Of a stretch of 64,000 nucleotides of DNA, positions 35,388 through 44,483 are shown one piece after another. The stretch's first letter is position 1. The number at the start of each line of letters is the position of its first letter. The position numbers and the translations under genes were made by a program. The stretch covers positions 49,902 to 113,901 of the forward strand of contig NZ_JBNNTI010000007.1 in the NCBI RefSeq assembly GCF_050278625.1. Direction: 5' to 3'. The notes under the pieces were generated by a model, which ran no database searches, had not been told where the DNA came from, and was given only the letters and a program-made list of their open reading frames with translations. The DNA is from Viridibacillus sp050278625. Lineage in GTDB: Bacteria > Bacillota > Bacilli > Bacillales_A > Planococcaceae.

Positions 35388-36239
35388 TTATAAGGATCCT
35401 AATTGCTGTACACGCGCATCAAAAGCAACTTGTAATTTCTTAGTCCATTCACCTGGTTTACCATTACCGATTATGTTGTCATCGACTTGAATAATAGGCG
35501 TTATTTCTGAACTTGTTGAGGACATGAAGAATTCATCCATGTCAATTGCTTGCTCTGTTGTGAAGGCTTCTTCTACAAAAGGTAGACCAATTTCCTCACA
35601 AAGTGACATAATAACTCTTCTTGTAATCCCATTCAAAATTAAGTTGTTAGTTGGATGTGTATAGATTACTCCATCTTTAATACCATACATATTTGATGAA
35701 GAGCCCTCAGTTACGATTTTACCACGATGTTGGATTGCTTCATAACAACCTGCTTTTTGAGCAGCTTCTTTTGCTAACACATTACCTAGTAAGTTTAAGC
35801 TTTTAATATCACAGCGTAACCAACGAATATCTTCTATAAATTTAGCTTTTACACCCTTTTCATACTTCTCAATTGAACGCTCGCCTTTCATTGTATAAGC
35901 GATGAAGACAGGTTCAACCGGAGTAACTGGGAATGCATGCGCACGTGGTGAAGAACCACGGGTAATTTGAAAATAGACATATCCATTATCAATTTCATTG
36001 TCTTCAATCAAATCATATAACATTTTATGAAGAACGTCCTTCGTATACGGAATCACTATACTAATTTTTTTAGCGCTTTCATAAAAGCGATCAATATGCT
36101 CAGTTACTGTGAACATTGAACCTTTATAAATTTTAATGACCTCATAAACACCGTCACCAAATTGATAGCCACGGTCTTCTACAGAAAGTTGGATTTCTTC
36201 CTCTTTTACTAAACGGTTATTCCAAAGCATCGTTTTCAT
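35388..36239 (-). CDS. dat: D-amino-acid aminotransferase
   Basis: The 283-residue fold-type IV PLP enzyme interconverts D-Ala and D-Glu with their keto acids, feeding peptidoglycan precursors. The PLP lysine is in DIKSLNLLGNV (about 145), the substrate/PLP region in QHRGKIVTEGSSSNMYGI, and EFFMSSTSSEITPI binds phosphate. Opening MLWNNRLVKEEEIQLSVEDRGYQFGDGVYE is standard. RBS GAGGAG. Length matches Bacillus D-aminotransferases. Confidence 0.95.
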   Translation of the reverse strand: MKTMLWNNRLVKEEEIQLSVEDRGYQFGDGVYEVIKIYKGSMFTVTEHIDRFYESAKKISIVIPYTKDVLHKMLYDLIEDNEIDNGYVYFQITRGSSPRAHAFPVTPVEPVFIAYTMKGERSIEKYEKGVKAKFIEDIRWLRCDIKSLNLLGNVLAKEAAQKAGCYEAIQHRGKIVTEGSSSNMYGIKDGVIYTHPTNNLILNGITRRVIMSLCEEIGLPFVEEAFTTEQAIDMDEFFMSSTSSEITPIIQVDDNIIGNGKPGEWTKKLQVAFDARVQQLGSL

Positions 36240-36307
36240 TCAAGCATCTCCTCATGTTGTTTCTAAACAATTATTCTTAGTTATCTGCCTCATTTTTATC
36301 ATAAACA

Positions 36308-36350
36308 TCAAAAAAGCGCAATGAATAAATATACTTCATTGCACTTTTAG
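36308..36350 (-). terminator. Terminator of the beta-helix gene
   Basis: AAAG-GCAATGAA / TTCATTGC-CTTTT with an eight-base loop and A-run giving U-tract on the minus strand. Confidence 0.82.
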
Positions 36351-36372
36351 CGTCAAAAATAAATTGAATTTA

Positions 36373-37596
36373 TTATTTTTTTATATATATTTTTTCAGGT
36401 TTCAAGTAATTTTTAAACTCTTCATTGGATATGCGGATAAAATCTTCTTTCATGTTATATCCCTTGTTCATAGCTAATGCTTTTTTATTCTTTTCACTTA
36501 AATCATTAAAAATAGGCTCATATTCTTCCCCTGGTCCATTATTCTGCCAAACGATAAATTGCATTGCACGACTGACGTTAGTGAATACATTATTTTGAAA
36601 AGTTGGATTTACTGCACCACTTGCTAAAATACCACGTAAATTCCCTTCATTTACATTTGTGATGGTATTATTTTCAATAACTGAATTTGACCAATTCATT
36701 ACACGAATTGCATCTGCACGCATATTGGTAATTTCATTATTTCTAATAATAATACGATCATGGTATTTTCCACCTGAATATTTATGCGTTCCAATTGCTC
36801 GGTCAAGTAGATTAAATTTATTGTTTTCAATGACGACATTGAAATTTGGCTGAGCGTCAAATTTACTCCAGATTTGGCTCCAACCACTTGTTTTTGCATC
36901 TGGTGTATCAATGTTAATGGCTTCTTTATTATAGCCTAGATAGTTTCTAGAGCCGTCAAATGTACAGTTTTTCACAACTACATTTTTTGAAGCATCCATT
37001 TCAATAAAATGTCCTGAGTACATATTTAAAAAAGCAATATTATCTACAACTATGTTTTGGTTATGCCCCATAATAATGGCGATAGCAGCAAGATCAAAAT
37101 CCATATCAATCGTTACTTCCCCATGGCCAATTAAAGAAATATTCTTTTCTCCTTTAAATTTGCCATATGCGTCATCTTCTTTTGCTTTCGATGGTCTTAC
37201 AAATTGGAATACAGATTTGGATGGGCTCATGCTAGTGCCCGTATCTGTTGCTTTAATAATTTTTACACCATCTTCAAATTCAATTGTTACATTAGATGGT
37301 ACATACAGTGCATTTGTAACTATATATGTACCTTCATTCAAAATCAGTGTACCGCCACCCGTATTTTCTAGTTTTTCAAGATATGAACGTAACATATAAT
37401 ATTGCATTGTTTCATTTGTATATGTTGAATAGTTCTTATAATTTTCATTGATTGGTTCTGATAAAGGGGTAACCGTGTAGACAGGCTTATCATCTTCACC
37501 TGTGGCATTTGCTGCATCTGTTGATATGTATACTAGTAGACTAAATAATAGAAATGTTGCTCCAAATAAAATACTTATTCTCTTAAAATTAAGCAT
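36373..37596 (-). CDS. Secreted right-handed parallel beta-helix protein
   Basis: The 407-residue protein has a signal peptide (about 1-31, cleavage near ANA). The body shows a pectate-lyase-like beta-helix: GGGTLILNEGTYIVTNALYVPSN, then repeated VIENNKF, IIIRNNEITNM and VIENNTITN rungs (about 60-360) typical of PbH1 repeats. It is probably a polysaccharide lyase/hydrolase or wall-binding protein; no catalytic set is recognised, and no sortase or SLH anchor is seen. RBS AAAGGAG. It separates dat from pepV, which are close in related genomes, so it may be a lineage-specific gain. Confidence 0.8.
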   Translation of the reverse strand: MLNFKRISILFGATFLLFSLLVYISTDAANATGEDDKPVYTVTPLSEPINENYKNYSTYTNETMQYYMLRSYLEKLENTGGGTLILNEGTYIVTNALYVPSNVTIEFEDGVKIIKATDTGTSMSPSKSVFQFVRPSKAKEDDAYGKFKGEKNISLIGHGEVTIDMDFDLAAIAIIMGHNQNIVVDNIAFLNMYSGHFIEMDASKNVVVKNCTFDGSRNYLGYNKEAINIDTPDAKTSGWSQIWSKFDAQPNFNVVIENNKFNLLDRAIGTHKYSGGKYHDRIIIRNNEITNMRADAIRVMNWSNSVIENNTITNVNEGNLRGILASGAVNPTFQNNVFTNVSRAMQFIVWQNNGPGEEYEPIFNDLSEKNKKALAMNKGYNMKEDFIRISNEEFKNYLKPEKIYIKK

Positions 37597-37635
37597 TGAT
37601 CTAAAATCTCCTTTATCTTGAGTATTATATAATTA

Positions 37636-37668
37636 ACCCCCATCCAAAAATTAGAAAGGGGGTTAATA
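37636..37668 (-). terminator. pepV terminator
   Basis: AACCCCC/GGGGGTT stem around a long loop, followed on the minus strand by AATTATATAAT, a weak U-tract. Confidence 0.6.
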
Positions 37669-37708
37669 ATTAGTGTACTATACTTTTCTACTTCAAAAAA
37701 GGTAAATC

Positions 37709-39100
37709 TTATTTAGTTGCAAGTTCGACAATGGCATCTGCATAAATGGCAGCAGCCTTTACTAAGTTTTCTACTACAACAAATTCATCTGCCTGGTGTG
37801 CGATATCAGGCTCGCCTGGGAACAACATACCAAACGCTACACCTGTTTTTAATTCCCGTGCGTAAGTACCCCCACCGATTGATAATAGCTCGGCTTTTTC
37901 TCCCGTATTACGCTCATAAACTTTAATTAGCTTCTGGATTAGCTCTTCTTTCTCCTCTACATAATGCGGCGCTGAATTTTCGACGATATCTAGAGCATAT
38001 CCGATTTTAGCAAGATGTTGCTGAACTGCGGTTATTTTTTCATCATATGGATATGTCACAGAATAACGTAAACTTACTTGTACTTCTCCGCCTTTACCTG
38101 CTTCAAATGATACTACTCCTGCGTTAAGTGTAGTATCACCAGACATGTCATCATTGAAAGCTAGTCCTAAAGCATGTCCACGAGTTCCTTCACCAAATGC
38201 AGTAACTAAAAACTGTACAAATTCTTTTGACCCAGGAGTAGATAATTGTGTATTCAAAAAGGCTGCTAATTTTACTGCTGCATTCACACCATCATTTGGC
38301 TCCATTGCATGAGCAGACTTACCTTTAATCGAAACAGTAAATACATCAGACGCCTTTTCAATAGTACCTTGTAAGCTATTATTTTCTAAATATGCTTGGA
38401 ATGATTCATCAATATTAGCAGATACAGTTTGAATTTTGGCTTCGGCAAAATCAGGCACCATATTCGTACGATGACCTGCTTTGAAAGAAATTAATTGTTC
38501 GTTTTCAGCCACTTTTTGCTGTTGGCTAAATACCAATACTGCAATTCCTTTTTCAGCATTAATAATTGGAAAATCCGCATCAGGTGCAAATCCTAATGTT
38601 GGCATTTCTTCTTTTTCAAAATAGCGATTTACACAACGGAATCCAGTCTCTTCATCAGAACCAATAATTAATCGTACTCTGCGATCTAATTGAATACCTG
38701 CATCCTTCACCATTTTCATAGCGAGCCAAGCAGCCATTGTTGGACCTTTATCATCAATTGCACCTCGTCCAAATAATTTGCCGTCCTCTACTACACCACC
38801 AAATGGAGGGTGTTGCCAATCACTACCTGCAGGCACAACATCAACATGACAAAGGATTCCGACTAATTCTTCACCTTGACCCATTTCAATATGCCCTGCC
38901 ATATTATCGATATTTTTTGTCAATAACCCTTGCTCTTCACCTTTTTGTAATAACCATTCCATAGCTTTTAATGGACCTTCACCAAAAGGTGCATTTGCTG
39001 AAATTGTTGTTTCATCTAAAACGCTTTCAATTTGTACTAATTCCTGTAATTCTTTAATCAATTCGTCTTGTCTTGCATGAGCTTGTTTTAACCATTCCAT
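37709..39100 (-). CDS. pepV: Xaa-His-type dipeptidase PepV (M20)
   Basis: The 463-residue zinc dipeptidase shows M20 motifs: GILCHVDVVPAGSDW (metal His/Asp), GAIDDKGPTMA (bridging Asp), SDEETGF (catalytic Glu region), DADFPI and GGTYARELKTGVAFG. It hydrolyses dipeptides in the cytosol. RBS AAGGAGG. B. subtilis counterpart is YtjP. Confidence 0.95.
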   Translation of the reverse strand: MEWLKQAHARQDELIKELQELVQIESVLDETTISANAPFGEGPLKAMEWLLQKGEEQGLLTKNIDNMAGHIEMGQGEELVGILCHVDVVPAGSDWQHPPFGGVVEDGKLFGRGAIDDKGPTMAAWLAMKMVKDAGIQLDRRVRLIIGSDEETGFRCVNRYFEKEEMPTLGFAPDADFPIINAEKGIAVLVFSQQQKVAENEQLISFKAGHRTNMVPDFAEAKIQTVSANIDESFQAYLENNSLQGTIEKASDVFTVSIKGKSAHAMEPNDGVNAAVKLAAFLNTQLSTPGSKEFVQFLVTAFGEGTRGHALGLAFNDDMSGDTTLNAGVVSFEAGKGGEVQVSLRYSVTYPYDEKITAVQQHLAKIGYALDIVENSAPHYVEEKEELIQKLIKVYERNTGEKAELLSIGGGTYARELKTGVAFGMLFPGEPDIAHQADEFVVVENLVKAAAIYADAIVELATK

Positions 39101-39270
39101 ATTCGTTCCTCCTTACACTTTTCATAAATCCATTTTACACGGTTACTTTCTTCGAAGATAGAAATAACATAGAGTTTACCAATACACGAACATTCTACCA
39201 ATTCAACCATAAAATAATTCGCATATAACTATGAACATACTGTTACAACTTTGTAAATCCAAACAAAACG

Positions 39271-39300
39271 TTGGAAAAGTATTAGATTTTTCGTTATAAT
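39271..39300 (+). promoter_or_regulatory. Promoter upstream of the DeoR-type HTH gene
   Basis: TTGGAA (39271-39276), an 18-bp spacer and TATAAT (39295-39300). It sits in the otherwise gene-free 39101-39346. Confidence 0.65.
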
Positions 39301-39346
39301 TGAATTGTCAGACAATCATATTCTGACGATCAACTAAGAGAAGGGG

Positions 39347-39460
39347 ATGTCTAAGGCAAAAGAAAAAAAGCCTGAAATACCTCGCATATATTGTCGTCCG
39401 CTAGTCTTTGCCATGAGAATTAAGATGAAGGAGTGGTTCAACTTTGAAACCAACTACTGA
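39347..39460 (+). CDS. Possible 37-aa leader peptide or small protein
   Basis: ATG to TGA encodes 37 residues, basic in the N-terminal part (MSKAKEKKPEIPRI). It overlaps the start of the downstream HTH gene by 17 bp in another frame. AAGGGG is directly adjacent to the ATG, too close for an ideal RBS. It could be a coupled leader ORF, or chance. No family recognised. Confidence 0.3.
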   Translation: MSKAKEKKPEIPRIYCRPLVFAMRIKMKEWFNFETNY

Positions 39461-39665
39461 TCGGATGCTCAATCGTATTAAAGATGTGTATATGTACATT
39501 CTTAGCAATGGGACTGTAACTACACAAGATTTAGTCGATGAATTCGGCATCACTCCTCGCACCATTCAAAGAGATTTGAATGTGTTAGCCTTTAATGACT
39601 TGGTGGAAAGCCCAAGTCGAGGTAACTGGACAACGACGCGTAAAAAAGTGAAAATGACATCATAG
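39444..39665 (+). CDS. ytzE: Small DeoR-type HTH protein
   Basis: The 73-residue protein is essentially one winged helix-turn-helix: VYMYILSNGTVTTQDLVDEF, GITPRTIQRDLNVLAFNDL. It has no sensor domain, as in B. subtilis YtzE. TTG start ten bases after GAAGGAG. It probably binds DNA; targets unknown. Lies between pepV and the rsuA-like gene as expected. Confidence 0.85.
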   Translation: MKPTTDRMLNRIKDVYMYILSNGTVTTQDLVDEFGITPRTIQRDLNVLAFNDLVESPSRGNWTTTRKKVKMTS

Positions 39666-39793
39666 AACCATTCGACGAGTTAGATCTCACGCTTTTCGTT
39701 GAACAAGACGTTACCATTTGCCTTTATTAGATTTATCATGCTGATTGCAAAAACGTCTTTTCAAATTTACTTTTAAACTCATAACATGTAAAA

Positions 39794-39835
39794 AGAAGAA
39801 TGACCATGCTGCGTCGCTTGGTCATTCTTTTTGTT
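39794..39835. terminator. Bidirectional terminator
   Basis: AAGAATGACCA pairs with TGGTCATTCTT, with A- and T-runs on the two sides; serves ytzE and the pseudouridine synthase gene. Confidence 0.9.
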
Positions 39836-40543
39836 TTAAGATTTTAAACTATTCAATTCATCCTCAGTTAATTCACGATATTCACCAAGTTCTAATTGCT
39901 CATCTAATTTTAATAATCCCATCGATAAACGTTTCAAATACGTCACCTTTTTACCAACGGACTCAAACATACGCTTCACCTGATGGAACTTTCCTTCTGA
40001 AATCGTCAATTCTATTTCAGATGTAGGGCCTGCGTTTAAAATAACTAGTTCGCCAGGCTTTGTCATATAACCATCTTCTAGCACTACACCTCTTGAAAAT
40101 GCTTCAATATCCGCTTCTGTTACTTCACCATCAATTTGCGCATAATATACTTTCGGAACATGCTTTTTCGGTGACAATAAGTTATGTGTTAATCCACCAT
40201 CATTTGTGATCAACAGTAACCCTTCTGTATCTTTATCTAAACGTCCTACAGGGAACGGTTCAAAATGTGCGTGAAAAGGATCCAGTAAGTCAATAACGGT
40301 CTGATCGTGCAAGTCTTCTGTTGCTGAAATAACACCCGGTGGCTTATGCATCATCAAGTAAATGAATTCTTGATAATGCACTCGCTCACCTAGTACTGAT
40401 ACATTTTGTTTTACAGGGTCTACATGTTTCGAAACATCTTTTGCTACTTCTCCATCAACAGTTACTGCTTTCATTTTCAGTAACTGTTTTACTTCTTTAC
40501 GAGAGCCGTAGCCCATATTGGATAATAATTTATCTAAGCGCAT
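39836..40543 (-). CDS. rsuA: 16S rRNA pseudouridine-516-type synthase (RsuA family)
   Basis: The 235-residue protein has an N-terminal S4 domain (MRLDKLLSNMGYGSRKEV) and a RsuA/RluB/E/F catalytic domain with the catalytic Asp in GRLDKDTEGLLLITND. MMHKPPGVISATED is typical. RsuA modifies U516 of 16S rRNA; specificity here is inferred from closeness to Bacillus YtzG. RBS GAGG. The next gene upstream (flippase) ends nine bases before the start, so the two form an operon. Confidence 0.9.
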   Translation of the reverse strand: MRLDKLLSNMGYGSRKEVKQLLKMKAVTVDGEVAKDVSKHVDPVKQNVSVLGERVHYQEFIYLMMHKPPGVISATEDLHDQTVIDLLDPFHAHFEPFPVGRLDKDTEGLLLITNDGGLTHNLLSPKKHVPKVYYAQIDGEVTEADIEAFSRGVVLEDGYMTKPGELVILNAGPTSEIELTISEGKFHQVKRMFESVGKKVTYLKRLSMGLLKLDEQLELGEYRELTEDELNSLKS

Positions 40544-40552
40544 TTTTTCCTC

Positions 40553-42160
40553 CTACATTCCAAGCTTGCGTGAAATTCTTGTGATTCGTTCTCCTAATAA
40601 TTTTTGGGCTAAGCCGATTCGTAGTGAAAGGAAAGCATAAACAACTCCCCCTACACATGAACAAATCACTACATTTATTAGCGCTAGCCCTTTAGAAGGA
40701 TCTGGTACAATCAATGTTAACCCTTTATGCACGACAATAACAAATGCGGCCATAACAACAGTTAATACAATGATTAGTATTGAACGTCTAATGACCAGTT
40801 TTGATCTATAATCTAGCGCTTTTTTTAATACAAGCATATTAATTGTAATCGAAACCATATAACCAATCGCTGTTGCTAATATAGCACCTTTTGTTTGCAT
40901 CGCTTCTATCAAAGGAATATTAATCGCCAGTTTAATCAAAATGCCTGTTAATAAGCTTAAAACAATCCATTTTTGATAATCAATGCCTTGTAGTAATGCC
41001 GCTGTTACTTGGAAGAACGCAAATAAAATGGCTACTGGTGCATAGGTGGCTAAAATACTCGCTCCTGCTGCACTATTTGAATAAAGCACATGGTACAAAT
41101 CAGTAGATAAAAGTGAAATACCAACTACAGCTGGTAATGTAATAAACAATAATATTTGATATGTTTTATCCATTGCATTTATCAACGAACCATGTTCTTT
41201 TTTCGTGTAATATTGCGTAATCGTTGGTACTAAAGCCATTGAAAAACCTGTAGCAAGCATAACAGGAATAATGACAATTTTATGTGTATTGAAATTTAAC
41301 ATGCCCAGATAAATATCCGTTACTTTAGAAAGTCCAATATTCGCCATCGCTGTATTGAATGTCAGCATATCCACCAATTGGAACAGTGGATTAGCCACCC
41401 CCACGAAAACAAATGGAATGGAATAACGAATAACTTCTGAATAGATTTCTTTATATGATAACTTTCCTGAAGAAACACTTTGCGCAAGTTTCAAATCAAA
41501 CTCCGGCTTCAATCGGTTCCAATAATAATAGAGAATCACTAATCCTCCAAGTGCTCCGATAAATGCTGAAAACACAGCAAATGACACAGCTGTCTCTGCT
41601 AAACCACCAAATACTTTTATTATTAAAAACGAACCAACTAATAGCGCTATAATACGCACAATTTGCTCGATTAATTGAGAAATAGCAGTTGGTTTCATAT
41701 GGTCATAACCTTGGAAGAAACCACGTGCTAAACTCATAAATGGTACAACAATAAGCGCGAAACTAACCCATCGAATAACTGAAGCTATTTGAGCAACAGA
41801 AAAAATTTGCTCTTCATCTTTAATAACTAAATGTGCAATCGGCGTTGCCAGTAAATAAAGGATTAAAAATGATAAAAAACCAGTGATCGTCATAATAAGC
41901 AAACCAGACTTCACAAGTTTTCGTCCTGACTCATAATCACCTATACTATTGTATTTCGATACAAATTTTGAAACTGCAATTGGTGCGCCTGAAATCGCCA
42001 CCGATAGCATTATCGTATATGGAATGTAGGCATACGAATATAACGCCACATTTTCTTGCCCTATAATGGCGTAAAACGGGAATATGTAGACGAGGCCAAG
42101 TACTTTCGATAAAAACATGCCAATAGTTAAAATGGCAGTGCCTTTCATTAATGATGACAT
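40553..42160 (-). CDS. ytgP: MurJ-like lipid II flippase / polysaccharide export protein
   Basis: A 535-residue MOP-superfamily integral membrane protein with about 14 hydrophobic helices. Opening KGTAILTIGMFLSKVLGLVYIFPF and IPYTIMLSVAISGAPIAVSKFVSKYN are YtgP/MurJ-like. In Bacillus YtgP flips lipid II across the membrane for peptidoglycan synthesis, overlapping with Amj. RBS GAAGGG. Cotranscribed with the pseudouridine synthase gene. Confidence 0.93.
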   Translation of the reverse strand: MSSLMKGTAILTIGMFLSKVLGLVYIFPFYAIIGQENVALYSYAYIPYTIMLSVAISGAPIAVSKFVSKYNSIGDYESGRKLVKSGLLIMTITGFLSFLILYLLATPIAHLVIKDEEQIFSVAQIASVIRWVSFALIVVPFMSLARGFFQGYDHMKPTAISQLIEQIVRIIALLVGSFLIIKVFGGLAETAVSFAVFSAFIGALGGLVILYYYWNRLKPEFDLKLAQSVSSGKLSYKEIYSEVIRYSIPFVFVGVANPLFQLVDMLTFNTAMANIGLSKVTDIYLGMLNFNTHKIVIIPVMLATGFSMALVPTITQYYTKKEHGSLINAMDKTYQILLFITLPAVVGISLLSTDLYHVLYSNSAAGASILATYAPVAILFAFFQVTAALLQGIDYQKWIVLSLLTGILIKLAINIPLIEAMQTKGAILATAIGYMVSITINMLVLKKALDYRSKLVIRRSILIIVLTVVMAAFVIVVHKGLTLIVPDPSKGLALINVVICSCVGGVVYAFLSLRIGLAQKLLGERITRISRKLGM

Positions 42161-42285
42161 ACAACCCTTCCATTCTTCGTAAATCTAATGAACCTAAATG
42201 ATAGTTTACAACTCAAAGAACAATTACTCAAATAGTTTATTTAAATCATGTATAATAAATAAAAAAAGAAAGTGAGTTCACATAT

Positions 42286-43548
42286 ATGTATGACGTCATA
42301 ATAATCGGTGGGGGTCCCTCGGGCCTAATGGCCGCAATCGCTGCTGGCACTGAAAAAAAGAAAGTATTACTGCTTGAAAAGGGCACTAAATTAGGTAAGA
42401 AATTAGCTATCTCAGGTGGCGGTCGCTGTAATGTCACAAATCGTCTACCTGTCGAAGAAATCGTTAAACACATTCCAGGAAATGGTCGATTCTTATACAG
42501 TCCATTTACTGTTTATAACAACGAAGATATCATTGCCTTTTTTGAAGGCTTAGGCGTTGCTCTAAAAGAAGAAGACCATGGGCGTATGTTCCCTGTCTCC
42601 AATCGTGCCCAAGACGTTGTAGATGCCATGATAAACGAATTACATCGCTTAAAAGTAGATGTTCGATTAAGTACAACCGTTAGTAAATTATTAATGGATG
42701 ACGACAAGATTCTAGGCGTACGCTTAGCAAATAGCGAAGAAATACGCTCAAATGCAGTCGTAGTCGCAGTGGGTGGTAAAGCAGTACCACAAACAGGCTC
42801 TACAGGAGATGGCTATCCTTGGGCTGAGAAGGCCGGTCATACTGTAACGGATCTCTATCCAACAGAAGTTCCCCTACTCTCTAACGAAAACTTCATCCGC
42901 CTTCGCGATCTACAAGGATTAGCACTACGTGATGTAGCTGTTTCCGTACTAAACAAAAAAGGTAAACCATTAATAACACACCAAATGGACATGCTTTTCA
43001 CCCATTTTGGTTTAAGTGGACCTGCCATTCTACGCTGTAGCCAATTTGTCGTAAAAGAAATGAAGAAAAACGGTGGTAACCCAGTTACAATTCGCATCCA
43101 ATCATTAATGGATTACAACGAAGAATCTGCATTCCAAATGCTCTTTAAATTGGCAAAAGATGAGCCGAAAAAAGCTTTAAAAAACGTTTGGAAAGGCAAT
43201 GTACTTGAACGTTGGCTATTATTCTTACTTGAACGTGCTGGTCTTGATCCACAGTCTATAGGTGCTGATCTCGCTGCCGATAAAACACGTTTATTTGCAA
43301 AAGAATTGGTAGCATTTGAGATGACCGTTAATGGTACACAACCACTAGAAAAAGCTTTCGTTACTGGTGGTGGCGTTTCAGTAAAAGAAATAGAACCTAA
43401 AACAATGGCTTCTAAAAAGAAACCTGGGCTATTTTTTTGTGGTGAAATTTTAGATGTACATGGTTATACAGGTGGTTATAATATTACCTCTGCTCTAGTT
43501 ACTGGGAGAATTGCAGGGATGAGCGCGGCTCAATCTGTTGAATCTTAA
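42286..43548 (+). CDS. ytfP: HI0933-family FAD-dependent oxidoreductase
   Basis: The 420-residue flavoprotein begins with the dinucleotide fold YDVIIIGGGPSGLMAAIAA and the family signature LGKKLAISGGGRCNVTN. VTGGGVSVKEIEPKTMASKK and CGEILDVHGYTGGYN are typical of HI0933-like (YtfP) proteins. Substrate and partner are unknown. Divergent from ytgP, as in Bacillus. RBS AAAGTGAG. Confidence 0.93.
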   Translation: MYDVIIIGGGPSGLMAAIAAGTEKKKVLLLEKGTKLGKKLAISGGGRCNVTNRLPVEEIVKHIPGNGRFLYSPFTVYNNEDIIAFFEGLGVALKEEDHGRMFPVSNRAQDVVDAMINELHRLKVDVRLSTTVSKLLMDDDKILGVRLANSEEIRSNAVVVAVGGKAVPQTGSTGDGYPWAEKAGHTVTDLYPTEVPLLSNENFIRLRDLQGLALRDVAVSVLNKKGKPLITHQMDMLFTHFGLSGPAILRCSQFVVKEMKKNGGNPVTIRIQSLMDYNEESAFQMLFKLAKDEPKKALKNVWKGNVLERWLLFLLERAGLDPQSIGADLAADKTRLFAKELVAFEMTVNGTQPLEKAFVTGGGVSVKEIEPKTMASKKKPGLFFCGEILDVHGYTGGYNITSALVTGRIAGMSAAQSVES

Positions 43549-43589
43549 TATCTCTTGTCTGTAGTTTTTGTGCTTAAACCTTTTTCAAA

Positions 43590-43630
43590 AAAAGAGTCCC
43601 TAAAATCTAATTTGATGGACTCTCTTTGTT
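43590..43630 (+). terminator. ytfP terminator
   Basis: AAAGAGTCC pairs with GGACTCT-TTT and is followed by a weak T-run. Confidence 0.75.
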
Positions 43631-43992
43631 TAAAGGTAATGTATATCACACTTGAATAAACTGCTACGTGTATGATCCGGAGTATATTGCTCAGTTAATT
43701 TGTTATATATAATCCATAACAAAAAGATAGGGAAAGCATTGATTAGATGCGCTTTCCCTATCTTTTAAGTAGTTAATCTCAATCTTGGCATCAGTGGATG
43801 TAATCGGAAGGAAAAGCTTATTAGAAATTTTCGGTATCGATAAGCATCGCGCAAAAACGGAATCGTTATGGGCATTTTCTATTTCGTCTTGGTGTTGCAC
43901 TTAATATTACAATTCGTCATGTAAATAAATTTGCAACTAATGTTGTTATCAAACGTATAAAGGGTATCATATTTAATCAGGAGGTAATATAT
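43631..43992. other. Gene-free spacer with a strong hairpin at 43723-43765
   Basis: AAAGATAGGGAAAGC pairs perfectly with GCTTTCCCTATCTTT around a 13-base loop, like a terminator but with no intact gene next to it. A 43-codon plus-strand frame follows (43773-43903) but has no start or recognisable family. The left part is probably the scar of a lost gene. Confidence 0.5.
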
Positions 43993-44301
43993 ATGTTCTT
44001 AATCCCTACAATTATTGCTTTTCTATATGAGTTATTATTAGCTATCCCCATTTTAGGCGGAGCTATTATGATTGGTTCTGGATATTCAGCTTTAACTACT
44101 GCGCTCGTTATTCACGTAATAGTTCTTGTCCTACGTTTTGTTACTGGTCACTCAAAAATTGTACCAATTTTAGCGATTATTTTAACTTTACTGACTTGGA
44201 TTCCTATCCTTGGTTGGGTCATTCACATATTAATCGTTGTTGCTTACTTCATTGATTTTTTCATTGGCCTAGGTAAAGGTTCCGTACAGAGAGATTTTTA
44301 A
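43993..44301 (+). CDS. Small hydrophobic membrane protein (102 aa)
   Basis: Strong RBS (CAGGAGG) eight bases from the ATG. The protein is almost wholly hydrophobic with about three to four membrane helices (about 4-20, 30-50, 57-78 and 79-95) and few charged residues (GHSK, GLGKGSVQRDF at the C-terminus). No catalytic motif. I do not recognise the family. Followed by its own terminator. Confidence 0.7.
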   Translation: MFLIPTIIAFLYELLLAIPILGGAIMIGSGYSALTTALVIHVIVLVLRFVTGHSKIVPILAIILTLLTWIPILGWVIHILIVVAYFIDFFIGLGKGSVQRDF

Positions 44302-44313
44302 AATACGCAATAT

Positions 44314-44358
44314 AAATACACAGTTTCTTTTTTTAAAATAAAGGCTGTGTATTTTTTT
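44314..44358 (+). terminator. Terminator of the small membrane protein gene
   Basis: AAATACACAG pairs with CTGTGTATTT around a T/A-rich loop, followed by a T-run. Confidence 0.8.
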
Positions 44359-44404
44359 GTAATTGAAGATGAAAATTTAGTACTCCGCACATTATCTAAA
44401 AATG

Positions 44405-44452
44405 AAAAAACCACATCTTCTCTCGCATAATTAAGAGAAGATGTGGTTTATT
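44405..44452 (-). terminator. leuS terminator
   Basis: A 16-bp stem AAACCACATCTTCTCT / AGAGAAGATGTGGTTT with an A-run on the left giving the minus-strand U-tract. Confidence 0.93.
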
Positions 44453-44483
44453 TGTTATATACCAGAATTAAAAGTGGCGGAGT

